Assembly (NCBI GenBank): GCA_023390115.1
Contig: JAEWDM010000006.1
Location: 62,001 to 126,000 of the forward strand
Origin: Bacillota bacterium
Lineage (GTDB): Bacteria; Bacillota; Clostridia; Acetivibrionales; DSM-27016
DNA: 64,000 nucleotides
Direction of reading: 5' to 3'
Position 1 is the stretch's first letter; every line of letters starts with the position of its first letter. A program made the position numbers and the translations under genes. Positions 44,709-53,041 of this stretch are shown piece after piece. Under the pieces are notes generated by a model that worked only from the letters and a program-made list of their open reading frames with translations, was not told where the DNA came from and did not search any database.

Positions 44709-44745
44709 AGGCTGCTGCAAGGCATAACCTGCTTTGTAGCAGCCT
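44709..44745 (+). terminator. Terminator-like hairpin between TerD genes
   Basis: AGGCTGCTGCAA (44709-44720) pairs with TTGTAGCAGCCT (44734-44745), 12 pairs including one G-U, followed by GTTTATAG. Confidence 0.65.
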
Positions 44746-44805
44746 GTTTATAGACTTTCCGTAATATTTCGGGAATATTTATGCAACGAATTGGGGTAGC
44801 TTGCT

Positions 44806-45390
44806 ATGGCAGTGAATCTTAAAAAGGGTGAAAAGGTCAATTTATCAAAGTGCGATAAAAAGCTTAAAAGAATTTTAGTAGGACTGCGGTGGAGAGAGAG
44901 CCCGTCTTTTAAGGGTCCTCCGGTTGACTGCGACGCTTTTGCGATTTTGCTTAATAAAGACAAAAAGCTGATGTCGGGAAATGATATTGTTTACCATGCC
45001 AATTTGGAGCATTCCTCAAAATCCGTCCTGCACGGAGGAGATAATGTAAAGGGCTCAAATACGGCTTCGGATTGTGAGCAAATATTTGTCGAGCTGTCAA
45101 AAATACCACAGCATATACACTTTATAGTGTTTGCAGTTTCGATATACCAGGCTGAAGAGAAAAAGCAGGATTTTGGTATTGTAGAGGGAGCAAGGGTACA
45201 GGTTTTAAATGCTGAGAGCAATGAGACGCTGTGTATATATGATTTAACCGACAGTTATTCAAAAATGACCTCGGTTATCGTATCGGAATTGTACAGAGCG
45301 GGAGACGGATGGTGCTTTCACGCCGTGGGACAGGGAACCTGCGATAAGGGAATAGGAGATGTGTTCCGCAGATACAGACAGATCTTTTGA
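44806..45390 (+). CDS. TerD family protein, degenerate Ca2+ loop
   Basis: A 194-residue TerD protein. The first block is PVDCDAFAILL and the second GGDNVKGSNTASDCEQI, so most acidic ligands of the usual GEGDGDDE loop are lost. The fold-defining segments (DFGIVEGARVQVLN, DGWCFHAVGQG) remain. It may be a structural, non-Ca2+-binding subunit. The ribosome site is weak, and a terminator lies upstream, so expression may be lower. Confidence 0.87.
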   Translation: MAVNLKKGEKVNLSKCDKKLKRILVGLRWRESPSFKGPPVDCDAFAILLNKDKKLMSGNDIVYHANLEHSSKSVLHGGDNVKGSNTASDCEQIFVELSKIPQHIHFIVFAVSIYQAEEKKQDFGIVEGARVQVLNAESNETLCIYDLTDSYSKMTSVIVSELYRAGDGWCFHAVGQGTCDKGIGDVFRRYRQIF

Positions 45391-45444
45391 TGTACAGGCA
45401 GTGAAAAATATTAACTTTATTTATATAAATGTGAGGTGGAGCAT

Positions 45445-46689
45445 ATGAAGGTTGACATACAGCGGCTTTTGGATAATTGTTTGCCGGATACCCCTGTACG
45501 ACTGGCTGTAGGAGAATTTGAAGGCCCATTTTATATACGGAAGCCCTGTACTGTTACCGGGGCTTCTACCACCCTTTGGGCAAAAAAAGGGCCTGTGCTG
45601 GTTATTACATCAAACGGAGTAAAAATAAAAAATTTACGCGTTGAAATTACAGAGCACAGTGCAAATGCCGATGATTTTACATGCCTGGTTTCAACCGCGG
45701 CGGACACGAAATATGAAAACGTAGAGGTAATAGGGAATATAAAGGGGATAAGGGGAGAGGAGGAAGCTTGGGATATACCTCAGGTAATTGATCTGGGAAA
45801 GCTTCCGGCGGAAAGCAGGGCTTCTTTTGTGATGGAGGTGCAGGTGCCTGTTGGTGTAAGGCTGAAATCCACTATAAGGGATATTTCCATAAGCCCTGAA
45901 TACCTCATGCCCGGAAGAAATAAAATAACCATAGCATCTGAAAAGCTGAAAGAAGGCACGTTCATATACGGAGAAATACTGTTTGAATCAATGTTTGTAC
46001 GCAGGGCATATATAAACGGAGCTGTAATGCCGAATATGTCCGGATATGTAAATAACAGGGTGGTATATCAGGCAAGCAGCCATGTGCCGGCCATAATGCC
46101 CGGTTCCGCAAATACCGTTTCCGCCTTAAATATTATTGCGCCTATGGTGTCTGATCCAAGCGTCAGCATCTTGAAAAGAGGGCAGCGTTTGTCGATTAAT
46201 GGAATACTTGAGGACAAAATTCAGTTGAATTTAACATGGTCGAGCATGATTCAGCAGATGGATATCGACCCTTATGTGTTTATGCTTGAAAAAAACGGAA
46301 AGGCCTCGGGGGATGACAGCCTGATATTCTTTGGCAATCCGTCGTCAGGATGCGGTGGAGTAAAATGCTTAGATGACAATGGAGATAAGTCAATACTCAT
46401 AGATTTGACAAAAATTTCGGGAGAAATCTCGACTATTTCGGTTGCATACTCTATTTATGGGAACAATCCCAACAATAACTTTTCAAAAATAGTCGATCCG
46501 GTGATAAGGATATTGTCCGGGGGCAGGGAGAAGCTGCGGTTTTTCGCTAAGGATCTGCTCATTGAAACGACTATTGTGGCAATTGAATTTTACAGGTACA
46601 AAAACGAATGGAAGATAAATACCGTAGGTGCCGGATTCAGAGATGGTCTTAAACGCCTGTGTGAGAGCTACGGGCTGTCTGTAATCTAG
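45445..46689 (+). CDS. Fusion: N-terminal beta-rich domain plus divergent TerD domain
   Basis: A 414-residue protein. Residues about 1-100 (GEFEGPFYIRKPCTVTGASTTLWAKKGPVLVI...) look like strands of a right-handed beta-helix, and a beta-sandwich-like middle part follows (about 100-220). The last 185 residues are a TerD-like domain (ILKRGQRLSI, DIDPYVFMLEKNGKA, NEWKINTVGAGFRDGL) in which the GDNLTG block reads CLDDNGDK. The N-terminal fold assignment is inference. ATG 45445 is chosen, with GAGGTGGAG upstream. It closes the TerD run. Confidence 0.75.
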   Translation: MKVDIQRLLDNCLPDTPVRLAVGEFEGPFYIRKPCTVTGASTTLWAKKGPVLVITSNGVKIKNLRVEITEHSANADDFTCLVSTAADTKYENVEVIGNIKGIRGEEEAWDIPQVIDLGKLPAESRASFVMEVQVPVGVRLKSTIRDISISPEYLMPGRNKITIASEKLKEGTFIYGEILFESMFVRRAYINGAVMPNMSGYVNNRVVYQASSHVPAIMPGSANTVSALNIIAPMVSDPSVSILKRGQRLSINGILEDKIQLNLTWSSMIQQMDIDPYVFMLEKNGKASGDDSLIFFGNPSSGCGGVKCLDDNGDKSILIDLTKISGEISTISVAYSIYGNNPNNNFSKIVDPVIRILSGGREKLRFFAKDLLIETTIVAIEFYRYKNEWKINTVGAGFRDGLKRLCESYGLSVI

Positions 46690-46738
46690 TACTGCGTTTC
46701 ATAAATTTGTTCCCATGTACAATTTATAACGCAGTACT
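46688..46738 (+). terminator. Long hairpin after the TerD run
   Basis: AGTACTGCGTT (46688-46698) pairs perfectly with AACGCAGTACT (46728-46738), and inside it ATAAATT pairs with AATTTAT. The stem begins in the stop codon. No T-run follows, so termination is inferred from position. Confidence 0.55.
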
Positions 46739-46740
46739 AT

Positions 46741-46778
46741 TGCCCTGTGACAGAATTTGTATCTAGCGGTCAGGGCAC
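46741..46778 (+). repeat. 38-bp hairpin repeat, copy B
   Basis: Second copy of the element at 17236-17273. Its ends TGCCCTG and CAGGGCA are perfectly complementary. It lies between the TerD run and the biosynthetic module, about 100 bases before the aldolase start. Confidence 0.65.
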
Positions 46779-46881
46779 CAGTCTTGATGAGTCTTTATGA
46801 ATTAACCCTTCTTAAAATGGGATATACATTCATAAGTGAAATGAATAAAAAATAAAAGAATGAGAGCGTGTTGGGGCTTAA

Positions 46882-47937
46882 ATGATATATATATTTGAAA
46901 GCACAAGAAACTGTCGCGGGGGGGCTGAATGGAGCAGGAATTCTCCGGCGGACGTATTAAAGTATGCTGTTGGTGCGCTGCTTTATACTCCTGCTACTCA
47001 TCCGGCAATTGCAGACGATATTTGTATGCAAAAGCATAGTGCATTAAAATCCATAGCACTGTGCCTTGAGGATGCAATAAGGGATGAAAGCACTGCGTAT
47101 GCGGAAAAGTGTCTGTATGCGACTGTTCAAAGGATATACTCCGCCGTATTCCGCGGTCTTATTGAAATTGACAGCATCCCTCTGGTTTTTATAAGGGTCA
47201 GAGATCCGGAACAGATGAAGAGGGTATTTGAAGAGCTGAAGGATTTTTGTGAAATTATTACGGGATTTATCCTGCCGAAATTTGATCACACAAATGCCGG
47301 ACGGTACAGTGAGGTATTATGCGGCATCAATTCGCAAACCGGCAATTTAAGGATATATGCAATGCCTATTATAGAGAGCGGGAGCGTTGCAAATGTTGAA
47401 ACCCGTCAGGAGGCTCTGGCGGGAATAAAAAGCTCGCTGGCGGGAATATCAAATTACGTACTGAATGTGAGAGTGGGAGGGAATGACTTTTGCAACCAGT
47501 TTGGGGTTAGAAGAAATATAAACAATACAATATATGATATAGGAGTTATAAACAATATTCTTATTGACATAATCAATGTATTTTCAAGACAATACATTGT
47601 ATCCGCTCCCGTCTGGGAATACTTCGGCAAGCAGGGGGCGGGGGAGTGGGAACCGGGCCTGCGGAAAGAGCTTGCATTGGATAAGCTGAACGGATTTGTT
47701 GGAAAAACCGCCATTCATCCTTCTCAAATTCCCGTAATCCAGGAGGAAATGGCTGTTGAATGTGCGGACTATGAGGATGCAAAAAGGATTTTAAACTGGG
47801 AGTCTGATATATTGGGAGTACAAAGGGGCGTGCTCCTGGACAGAATGAATGAGCTGAAGGTTCATAGAAAGTGGGCGGAAAAAATATTGGCTCTTGCCGG
47901 GGTATATGGGGTAAAAACAAATGAAAAATATAGTTAG
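46882..47937 (+). CDS. HpcH/HpaI aldolase family protein (CitE-like) of the Ter biosynthetic module
   Basis: A 351-residue TIM-barrel protein of the CitE/HpcH superfamily. GALLYTPATHP, CLEDAIRDE, PLVFIRVRDPEQ, GFILPKFD and GKTAIHPSQIPVIQ follow the family order, with the metal-binding Glu/Asp in place. It should make or break a C-C bond in a small oxo-acid or acyl compound. In Ter loci this enzyme type occurs together with ATP-grasp, phosphoribosyltransferase and HAD genes, as here. The ribosome site is weak. The next gene overlaps by 17 bases. Confidence 0.87.
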   Translation: MIYIFESTRNCRGGAEWSRNSPADVLKYAVGALLYTPATHPAIADDICMQKHSALKSIALCLEDAIRDESTAYAEKCLYATVQRIYSAVFRGLIEIDSIPLVFIRVRDPEQMKRVFEELKDFCEIITGFILPKFDHTNAGRYSEVLCGINSQTGNLRIYAMPIIESGSVANVETRQEALAGIKSSLAGISNYVLNVRVGGNDFCNQFGVRRNINNTIYDIGVINNILIDIINVFSRQYIVSAPVWEYFGKQGAGEWEPGLRKELALDKLNGFVGKTAIHPSQIPVIQEEMAVECADYEDAKRILNWESDILGVQRGVLLDRMNELKVHRKWAEKILALAGVYGVKTNEKYS

Positions 47938-48943
47938 AGTATGGTTTAATCATTGGTTCAGCACGGCGTACCATATCATAAGCCTGTTAAGGCAGGACGA
48001 TGACACCGGTTTTTTTATAATAGGCTCCGGCAGCAATCCCGATTCGGTAATAAGGCGTGTGTGTGATGAATGGTTTGAGGAGCCCCAAAACTGTCATGAG
48101 GATGAGCACAGGTATGTGCTTTTTTGCAGAGACTTTTGCAGGGACAGGCATATAGACGTATTTGTTCCAAGAAGAGGGCTGCAGGCAATAGGGAAAAGCA
48201 TTGATCTTTTTGATGAAATTGGTGTAAGAGTCCTTGTAGAGAGGGACTATCAAAAGCTCTCGGCATTAAACAATAAAGAGAAAACATACTGCATGTTTGA
48301 GGACAGGGATATAGGACATGTGCCTCCAAGATATGTTGTCAATAGCTGTGGAGCTTTTTGCAGGGCGTATGAAGCATTGACGTCAACCTTTGAGAGAGCG
48401 TGCTTTAAGCTTACAAAGGATGAAGGCGCGGCGAGCTTCAGAGTGATTGACAATTCCATAGGAGGCTATAACGGCTTATACAGGCACCGTGGTATGAAGG
48501 TGACGTTAGATGAGGCCATTAATGCTCTGAACCAAAGGGAGAGCCTTCCCGATATTCTTATAATGCCGTATATGGAGGGGCATGAGGTTAGCGTAGATTG
48601 CCTGAGAACGGACTCCGGCATAATAATAATACCGCGTGTGAAAACAGGGGGACGTACTGAGGAAATAAGGTATGATGATGAGATTGTGCAATTTTGTGAA
48701 AGGTTTTATGAAAAAATAGGCATAAGCGGGCCATGCAATATCCAGTTGAAATACCATGACGGCGTGCCGTACCTGCTGGAGGTAAACACAAGAATGTCAG
48801 GCGGTATACAGCTTTCCTGCATAGCGGCGGGAGTAAACATACCCAACCTGGCGGTTAATCAATTATTAGGGATAGAAAAGCCATGGAGCATGGATAATGC
48901 GCCTAAGAAGGTTTCATTCATAGAAATGCCGGTGGTTTTATAA
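47921..48943 (+). CDS. ATP-grasp ligase of the Ter biosynthetic module
   Basis: A 340-residue ATP-grasp enzyme, carbamoyl-phosphate-synthase-like. The central domain has ACFKLTKDEGAASFRV, ILIMPYMEGHEVSVDC, and the metal-binding end YLLEVNTRMSGGIQLS. It probably couples a carboxylate to an amine through an acyl-phosphate. It overlaps the aldolase gene, which indicates translational coupling. Substrate unknown. Confidence 0.88.
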   Translation: MKNIVRVWFNHWFSTAYHIISLLRQDDDTGFFIIGSGSNPDSVIRRVCDEWFEEPQNCHEDEHRYVLFCRDFCRDRHIDVFVPRRGLQAIGKSIDLFDEIGVRVLVERDYQKLSALNNKEKTYCMFEDRDIGHVPPRYVVNSCGAFCRAYEALTSTFERACFKLTKDEGAASFRVIDNSIGGYNGLYRHRGMKVTLDEAINALNQRESLPDILIMPYMEGHEVSVDCLRTDSGIIIIPRVKTGGRTEEIRYDDEIVQFCERFYEKIGISGPCNIQLKYHDGVPYLLEVNTRMSGGIQLSCIAAGVNIPNLAVNQLLGIEKPWSMDNAPKKVSFIEMPVVL

Positions 48944-48968
48944 AAAAATTTGTACTGGGGCATATGAC

Positions 48969-50126
48969 ATGGAAATTATTGAGAATAAAACAAATTACTC
49001 TTTTGATGAGCTTATAGGAATTGCAAGAAGAGATAACAACCCTAAAAGAACTTACTTATTTGTTAACTATATACAGGCAAAGCACATACCCGTATGCCCG
49101 GGGAAGGCTCTTGATTTATTTTCCCAGCTTGGGAAGGAGCTGGCGGACAGCTATGGAAATGAAAGGACTACGATAATAGGCTTTGCGGAAACTGCAACTG
49201 CCGTCGGGGCGGCAGTTGCCTTGTGCTTTAAGGGCGGTACGCCTTACCTGCATACCTCAAGGGAAGGTATAGACATAAGCAAAAATATTGTCAGCTTTGA
49301 GGAGGAGCACAGCCATGCAATTGAGCAAAAGCTGTTTTGCGGGTGTCCGGAGGAGTTTATAATAAAAGCGGACAGAATTATTTTTATAGAGGATGAAATT
49401 ACTACAGGTAAGACAATTCTTAATTTTATCAGGGTGCTGAGGCAAAAAAACCTTATAAATGATAGAACCAAAGTAACTGCGGCGTCTATAGTAAACGGTA
49501 TGAACGAAGCACATGCCGAGGCGTTTAAAAGGGCAGGAGCCAATTTTCATTATCTGGTGAAAATCAGATATGATCAGAGTATCGATCCTTTTTCCGGGCT
49601 TTCATATTCACAGCAGGAGGAAGGTGCTGCAGATTGGAGAGGTATGGCGGCGCAAAGCATCTTTTCTGTTAAGGGAAGGGTTGACCCCCGCACGGGGGTT
49701 ATTGTGAGAGAATATGAGGAGTCATGCCGGGAGCTTGCAGACGGGGTTATAGAGATACTTAAGGAAAGAGTGGCGTCCGGCAGCAGTGTATTGGTGCTTG
49801 GAACAGAAGAATTTATGTACCCCGCAATATTTGCCGCAAAAAAGATATCGGAGGCATTCAATATTTCGTGCATAAAGGTGCACTCAACTACAAGAAGCCC
49901 TATTGTTCCTCACGGGGAAAAGGGATATCCCATAAAAAGCCGGTTCGGGCTCACAAGCTTTTATTCACAGCAGCGCCAGACATTTTTATATAATTTAAGC
50001 CGCTATGATAAGGCTATAGTGCTTACGGACTCTGAAAAGCCGTTTGGATCGGAATTTGAAAGCCTGTCAGGAAAGCTGGCGAAGCTGGGGTGCAAGGAAA
50101 TAATTGGAATAAGGTGGGTTGAATAG
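48969..50126 (+). CDS. Phosphoribosyltransferase with TRSP domain
   Basis: A 385-residue protein. The PRTase_2 domain (about 1-210) has the PRPP-binding loop IIFIEDEITTGKTILNFI. The C-terminal domain carries HSTTRSPIVPHG, the motif that gives the TRSP domain its name. This pairing was defined in Ter-associated gene clusters. It should attach a ribosyl-phosphate to an unknown base-like acceptor. Stop and next start overlap by one base (TAGTG). Confidence 0.87.
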   Translation: MEIIENKTNYSFDELIGIARRDNNPKRTYLFVNYIQAKHIPVCPGKALDLFSQLGKELADSYGNERTTIIGFAETATAVGAAVALCFKGGTPYLHTSREGIDISKNIVSFEEEHSHAIEQKLFCGCPEEFIIKADRIIFIEDEITTGKTILNFIRVLRQKNLINDRTKVTAASIVNGMNEAHAEAFKRAGANFHYLVKIRYDQSIDPFSGLSYSQQEEGAADWRGMAAQSIFSVKGRVDPRTGVIVREYEESCRELADGVIEILKERVASGSSVLVLGTEEFMYPAIFAAKKISEAFNISCIKVHSTTRSPIVPHGEKGYPIKSRFGLTSFYSQQRQTFLYNLSRYDKAIVLTDSEKPFGSEFESLSGKLAKLGCKEIIGIRWVE

Positions 50127-51184
50127 TGAAGTCATCATATTCTGAAGATGATGTAATAGTTCTGTTAAAGGACGTATCGGGAATGGTAGAGCCCTTGGAC
50201 ACATCGGAGCGTGAGAGGAGAATACAGACGGGCACGCATTACTCCGAGATGCTTCCCATAGAATACAGGCCGTCTCCGCGCTATATGAGGGTTTACAACG
50301 AATCGCTGTCGTCTCATTCCATTATGACTGCATCCGCAGTTGGGAATGTGGCGGAAAAGATTATCGCAAGTAAGGGCAGAGGCGCTGTTCTTGTTTCGCT
50401 TGCCCGGGCCGGTACCCCGATAGGAATCCTTATAAAAAGATACCTGCAAAAAAAATACGGTATACAGGTGCCCCATTACACCATTTCGATTATAAGGGGA
50501 AGGGGAATAGACCACAATGCCATGAAGCATATACTAAAGCTTCATAGCTCAAGGGATATACAGTTTGTGGACGGGTGGACGGGAAAGGGCGCGATATTTA
50601 ATGAGCTTAAAAAGGAGCTTGCGGCATACCCCGGAGTTTCCCACGAATTAGCCGTGCTTGCGGACCCAGCATGGATAACGGAATTGTGCGGGACTCATGA
50701 GGATTTTCTTATACCAAGCTCATGCCTGAATTCAACTGTGTCGGGACTTTTAAGCCGTACATTTCTGAATAAAAGCATAATAGGGGAAAAGGACTTCCAT
50801 GGTGCGGTATATTATAAAGAATTGGAAAATGAGGATATGTCCTATGACTTTATCAGCAGGGTTGAGGGCTTCATGAATTATGACGTGGAGTACGAAAGCC
50901 GGAAGCTTGGAGACAGAAAAGGGATGGGCTTAAGAGAGGTGGAAAAAATCGCTGAGGAATTCGGCGTCAAAGACATCAATTTTGTGAAGCCCGGAATCGG
51001 AGAAACTACAAGGGTGCTGCTCAGAAGGGTTCCATGGAAAATTCTTGTCAGGGAGCCGCGCGATACAAATTATCTGAGCCATATTCTAAGGCTGGCGGAG
51101 GAAAAGCAGGTCGAAGTAATCCGGTACCCGCTGGCTGTTTACCGGGCATGCGGTATAATAAAGGCCTTAGCCGCTGATGCATAA
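50126..51184 (+). CDS. StiP/PRTase_1 family protein with PELOTA-like C-terminus
   Basis: A 352-residue protein of the family labelled StiP (cysteine protease) in databases. Comparative work reinterprets it as a phosphoribosyltransferase. VLVSLARAGTPIGILIKRY and the PRPP-like loop FVDGWTGKGAI support the PRTase view. The last 70 residues (IGETTRVLLRRVPWKILV... to the end) look like the PELOTA RNA-binding fold. GTG start overlapping the previous stop. With the TRSP protein it forms the two-PRTase core of the module. Confidence 0.82.
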   Translation: MKSSYSEDDVIVLLKDVSGMVEPLDTSERERRIQTGTHYSEMLPIEYRPSPRYMRVYNESLSSHSIMTASAVGNVAEKIIASKGRGAVLVSLARAGTPIGILIKRYLQKKYGIQVPHYTISIIRGRGIDHNAMKHILKLHSSRDIQFVDGWTGKGAIFNELKKELAAYPGVSHELAVLADPAWITELCGTHEDFLIPSSCLNSTVSGLLSRTFLNKSIIGEKDFHGAVYYKELENEDMSYDFISRVEGFMNYDVEYESRKLGDRKGMGLREVEKIAEEFGVKDINFVKPGIGETTRVLLRRVPWKILVREPRDTNYLSHILRLAEEKQVEVIRYPLAVYRACGIIKALAADA

Positions 51185-51209
51185 ATACTGTAAAGGAGTT
51201 TTTCTAAAA

Positions 51210-51992
51210 TTGATACTTTTTGCATGTGATCTTGACAATACCTTAATATACTCATACAAGAAAGCGGCAGAGTCCTCCATATGCGTAGAAACAATGGGGG
51301 AGAAGGAATTGTCGTATATGACTCCCCGCGCTTACTCGCTCCTGCAGGAGGCGGACAGGGAGACTGTATTTGTGCCTGTTACAACGCGTTCCATTGAACA
51401 GTACAGGAGGATAAGGCTTTTAAAAAACGGCTTCCCTAAATATGCTCTGACAAGCAACGGGGGTGTGCTGCTGGTGGACAATGATATAGACGAGGCATGG
51501 AGCCGGGACACCGCGGAAATTATTAAAGACAGTATGGAGGAGCTTCACCGGGGGATTGAAATATTAAGTAAAGACCCGGCGGTGGTTCGTGCCGCCGACA
51601 TAGTAGACGGTGTTTTTGTGTTTACCAAAACCCGGGACGTGGCCGGAAGCACCTGGGCGCTAAAAAGCGCGCTGGATATGGAGAAGGTAAGCGTGGACAG
51701 CAATGGAGAGAAAATATATATAATACCCAAGGCTCTGGATAAGGGGACGGCGGTACGCCGTATAAAAAAGCTGCTTAACATAGGCACGGTAATTTGTGCG
51801 GGGGACAGCTGCTTTGACATCCCTATGCTGCAGGCCGCAAGCATGGCCTTTGTGCCCCGCTGCAGCGAAATAGACTCATACATAAATAACGCTGAACTTA
51901 AGGTTTGCGAAAGTGAAGGGATGAAGTTTGCCGAAAGCATACTGGAGGATGTCATAGCATATTCAAGGCGGGTGCAAAGCGGGGACATTTAA
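51210..51992 (+). CDS. HAD superfamily hydrolase of the Ter module
   Basis: A phosphatase of about 260 residues. Motif I is ACDLDNTLI (the first Asp is the nucleophile), motif II is in VTTRSIEQY, and motif IV is GDSCFDIPMLQAA. The Cof-type cap fits sugar- or nucleotide-phosphate phosphatases. TTG 51210 is preferred because AAGGAG lies 11 bases upstream. The alternative ATG 51177 overlaps the previous gene and has no site. It is the last gene of the biosynthetic module and would remove a phosphate late in the pathway. Confidence 0.83.
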   Translation: MILFACDLDNTLIYSYKKAAESSICVETMGEKELSYMTPRAYSLLQEADRETVFVPVTTRSIEQYRRIRLLKNGFPKYALTSNGGVLLVDNDIDEAWSRDTAEIIKDSMEELHRGIEILSKDPAVVRAADIVDGVFVFTKTRDVAGSTWALKSALDMEKVSVDSNGEKIYIIPKALDKGTAVRRIKKLLNIGTVICAGDSCFDIPMLQAASMAFVPRCSEIDSYINNAELKVCESEGMKFAESILEDVIAYSRRVQSGDI

Positions 51993-52004
51993 TGTCCCCA
52001 AAAC

Positions 52005-52088
52005 ATGGGGACACTTCTCGAAAAACAAGCAGGCAATCCATACACCTCCGCCAGGGCGGCAGTCCAAGGGGTGGGGCGGGCCTGATTA
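52005..52088 (+). repeat. 84-bp direct repeat, left copy
   Basis: Matches 54399-54482 at about 77 of 84 positions, without gaps. It begins ATGGGGACACTTCTC and ends GGCCTGATTA. The two copies bound the DUF5131-AraC-VOC island. No transposase lies between them. Confidence 0.8.
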
Positions 52089-52174
52089 ATGGGAAACATT
52101 TGGATTATTCCTAAAAATACGGAAAAGCCTATGGACAAACGGCGAAAAAAAATGAGTATAAAAGTGACATTTTT

Positions 52175-52284
52175 ATGGCTATGTGGAGCCTGTGGCGTAG
52201 CTGCTATAGATATGGCTTTTGAAAACCATGTCAGATTTTTACTATGATGCTTCTGAGGTATCCACTATACTATCATTGAGGAGG
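52175..52284 (+). pseudogene. Relic of a duplicated DUF5131-AraC unit
   Basis: Bases 52175-52216 match the first 42 bases of the DUF5131 gene at 34 positions (the relic codes MAMWSLWRSCYRYGF, then stop). Bases 52218-52284 match the end of the AraC gene (53791-53857) at about 62 of 67 positions. The order, start of the first gene followed by end of the second, is what an internal deletion of a tandem copy would leave. Confidence 0.75.
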
Positions 52285-52291
52285 TATTTTT

Positions 52292-52999
52292 ATGGCGATG
52301 TGGAACCCGTGGCGCGGCTGTCATAGATATAGCGAAGGCTGCAAATATTGTTATATTCATAAAGGTGATAATAAGCGGGGTATAGATACTGACGAGATTA
52401 TCCGTACAGACAAATTTAACCTTCCTGCTGAGAAAAATAAATCAGGGGCATACAAAATTAAAGCCGGGCAAACCGTTTATCTTTGCTTTTCGACGGATTT
52501 TTTAGTTGAAGAAGCTGATATATGGCGACAGGAATGTTGGAAAATGATAAAAGAACGTTCAGATTTGCACTTCATTTTTCTCACAAAAAGAATTGAGCGA
52601 TTTATGAACTGTATTCCAGCAGATTGGAATAACGGATATGATAACGTAACCGTCGGCTGTACAATAGAAAATCAAGAAACAGCTGATCATCGTCTTTCCA
52701 TTTTTTCTACTCTGCCTATCAAACACAAAGATATTATTTGCCAGCCTTTAATTGAAAGGGTGAATATTGATAAGTATTTACAAGATGTAGAATTGGTTGT
52801 AGTCGGCGGTGAATCCGATAAAACTGCCCGGCCATTTAATTATGATTGGGCACTTGATATTAGAGAGCAATGTATACGGAATAGCGTTCATTTTGAGTTT
52901 CGTCAATGTGGCACTAATTTTATCAAGGACGGTAAACATTATAAAATGTCAGCTTGGGATTTATGTTCGCAGGCAAAAAAAGCGAACATCAACTGCTAA
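52292..52999 (+). CDS. DUF5131 family protein (phage Gp37/Gp68-like)
   Basis: A 235-residue protein. The N-terminal MAMWNPWRGCHRYSEGCKYCYI gives a CX6CX2C cluster, suggestive of a radical SAM-like iron-sulfur site, and FLTKRIERF, VGCTIENQETADHR and VVGGESDKTARPF follow as in the phage Gp37 family. Biochemical function is unknown; such genes are frequent on phages and islands. GAGGAGG precedes the ATG. Base composition and codon use are more AT-rich than the flanking Ter genes. Confidence 0.85.
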   Translation: MAMWNPWRGCHRYSEGCKYCYIHKGDNKRGIDTDEIIRTDKFNLPAEKNKSGAYKIKAGQTVYLCFSTDFLVEEADIWRQECWKMIKERSDLHFIFLTKRIERFMNCIPADWNNGYDNVTVGCTIENQETADHRLSIFSTLPIKHKDIICQPLIERVNIDKYLQDVELVVVGGESDKTARPFNYDWALDIREQCIRNSVHFEFRQCGTNFIKDGKHYKMSAWDLCSQAKKANINC

Positions 53000-53041
53000 A
53001 AACTCTTATGATTTCATTAAACAGGAAAGGGGGAATGCAGT

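Noticed and set aside
50126..51184. Cysteine protease activity of the StiP-family protein
   Set aside because: The visible motifs (GTPIG, VDGWTGKG) fit a PRPP-binding transferase, and no convincing Cys-His pair was seen.
34801..51992. Tellurite resistance as the function of the Ter genes
   Set aside because: The name is historical. Nothing in the sequence shows tellurite handling, and similar loci respond to several stresses.
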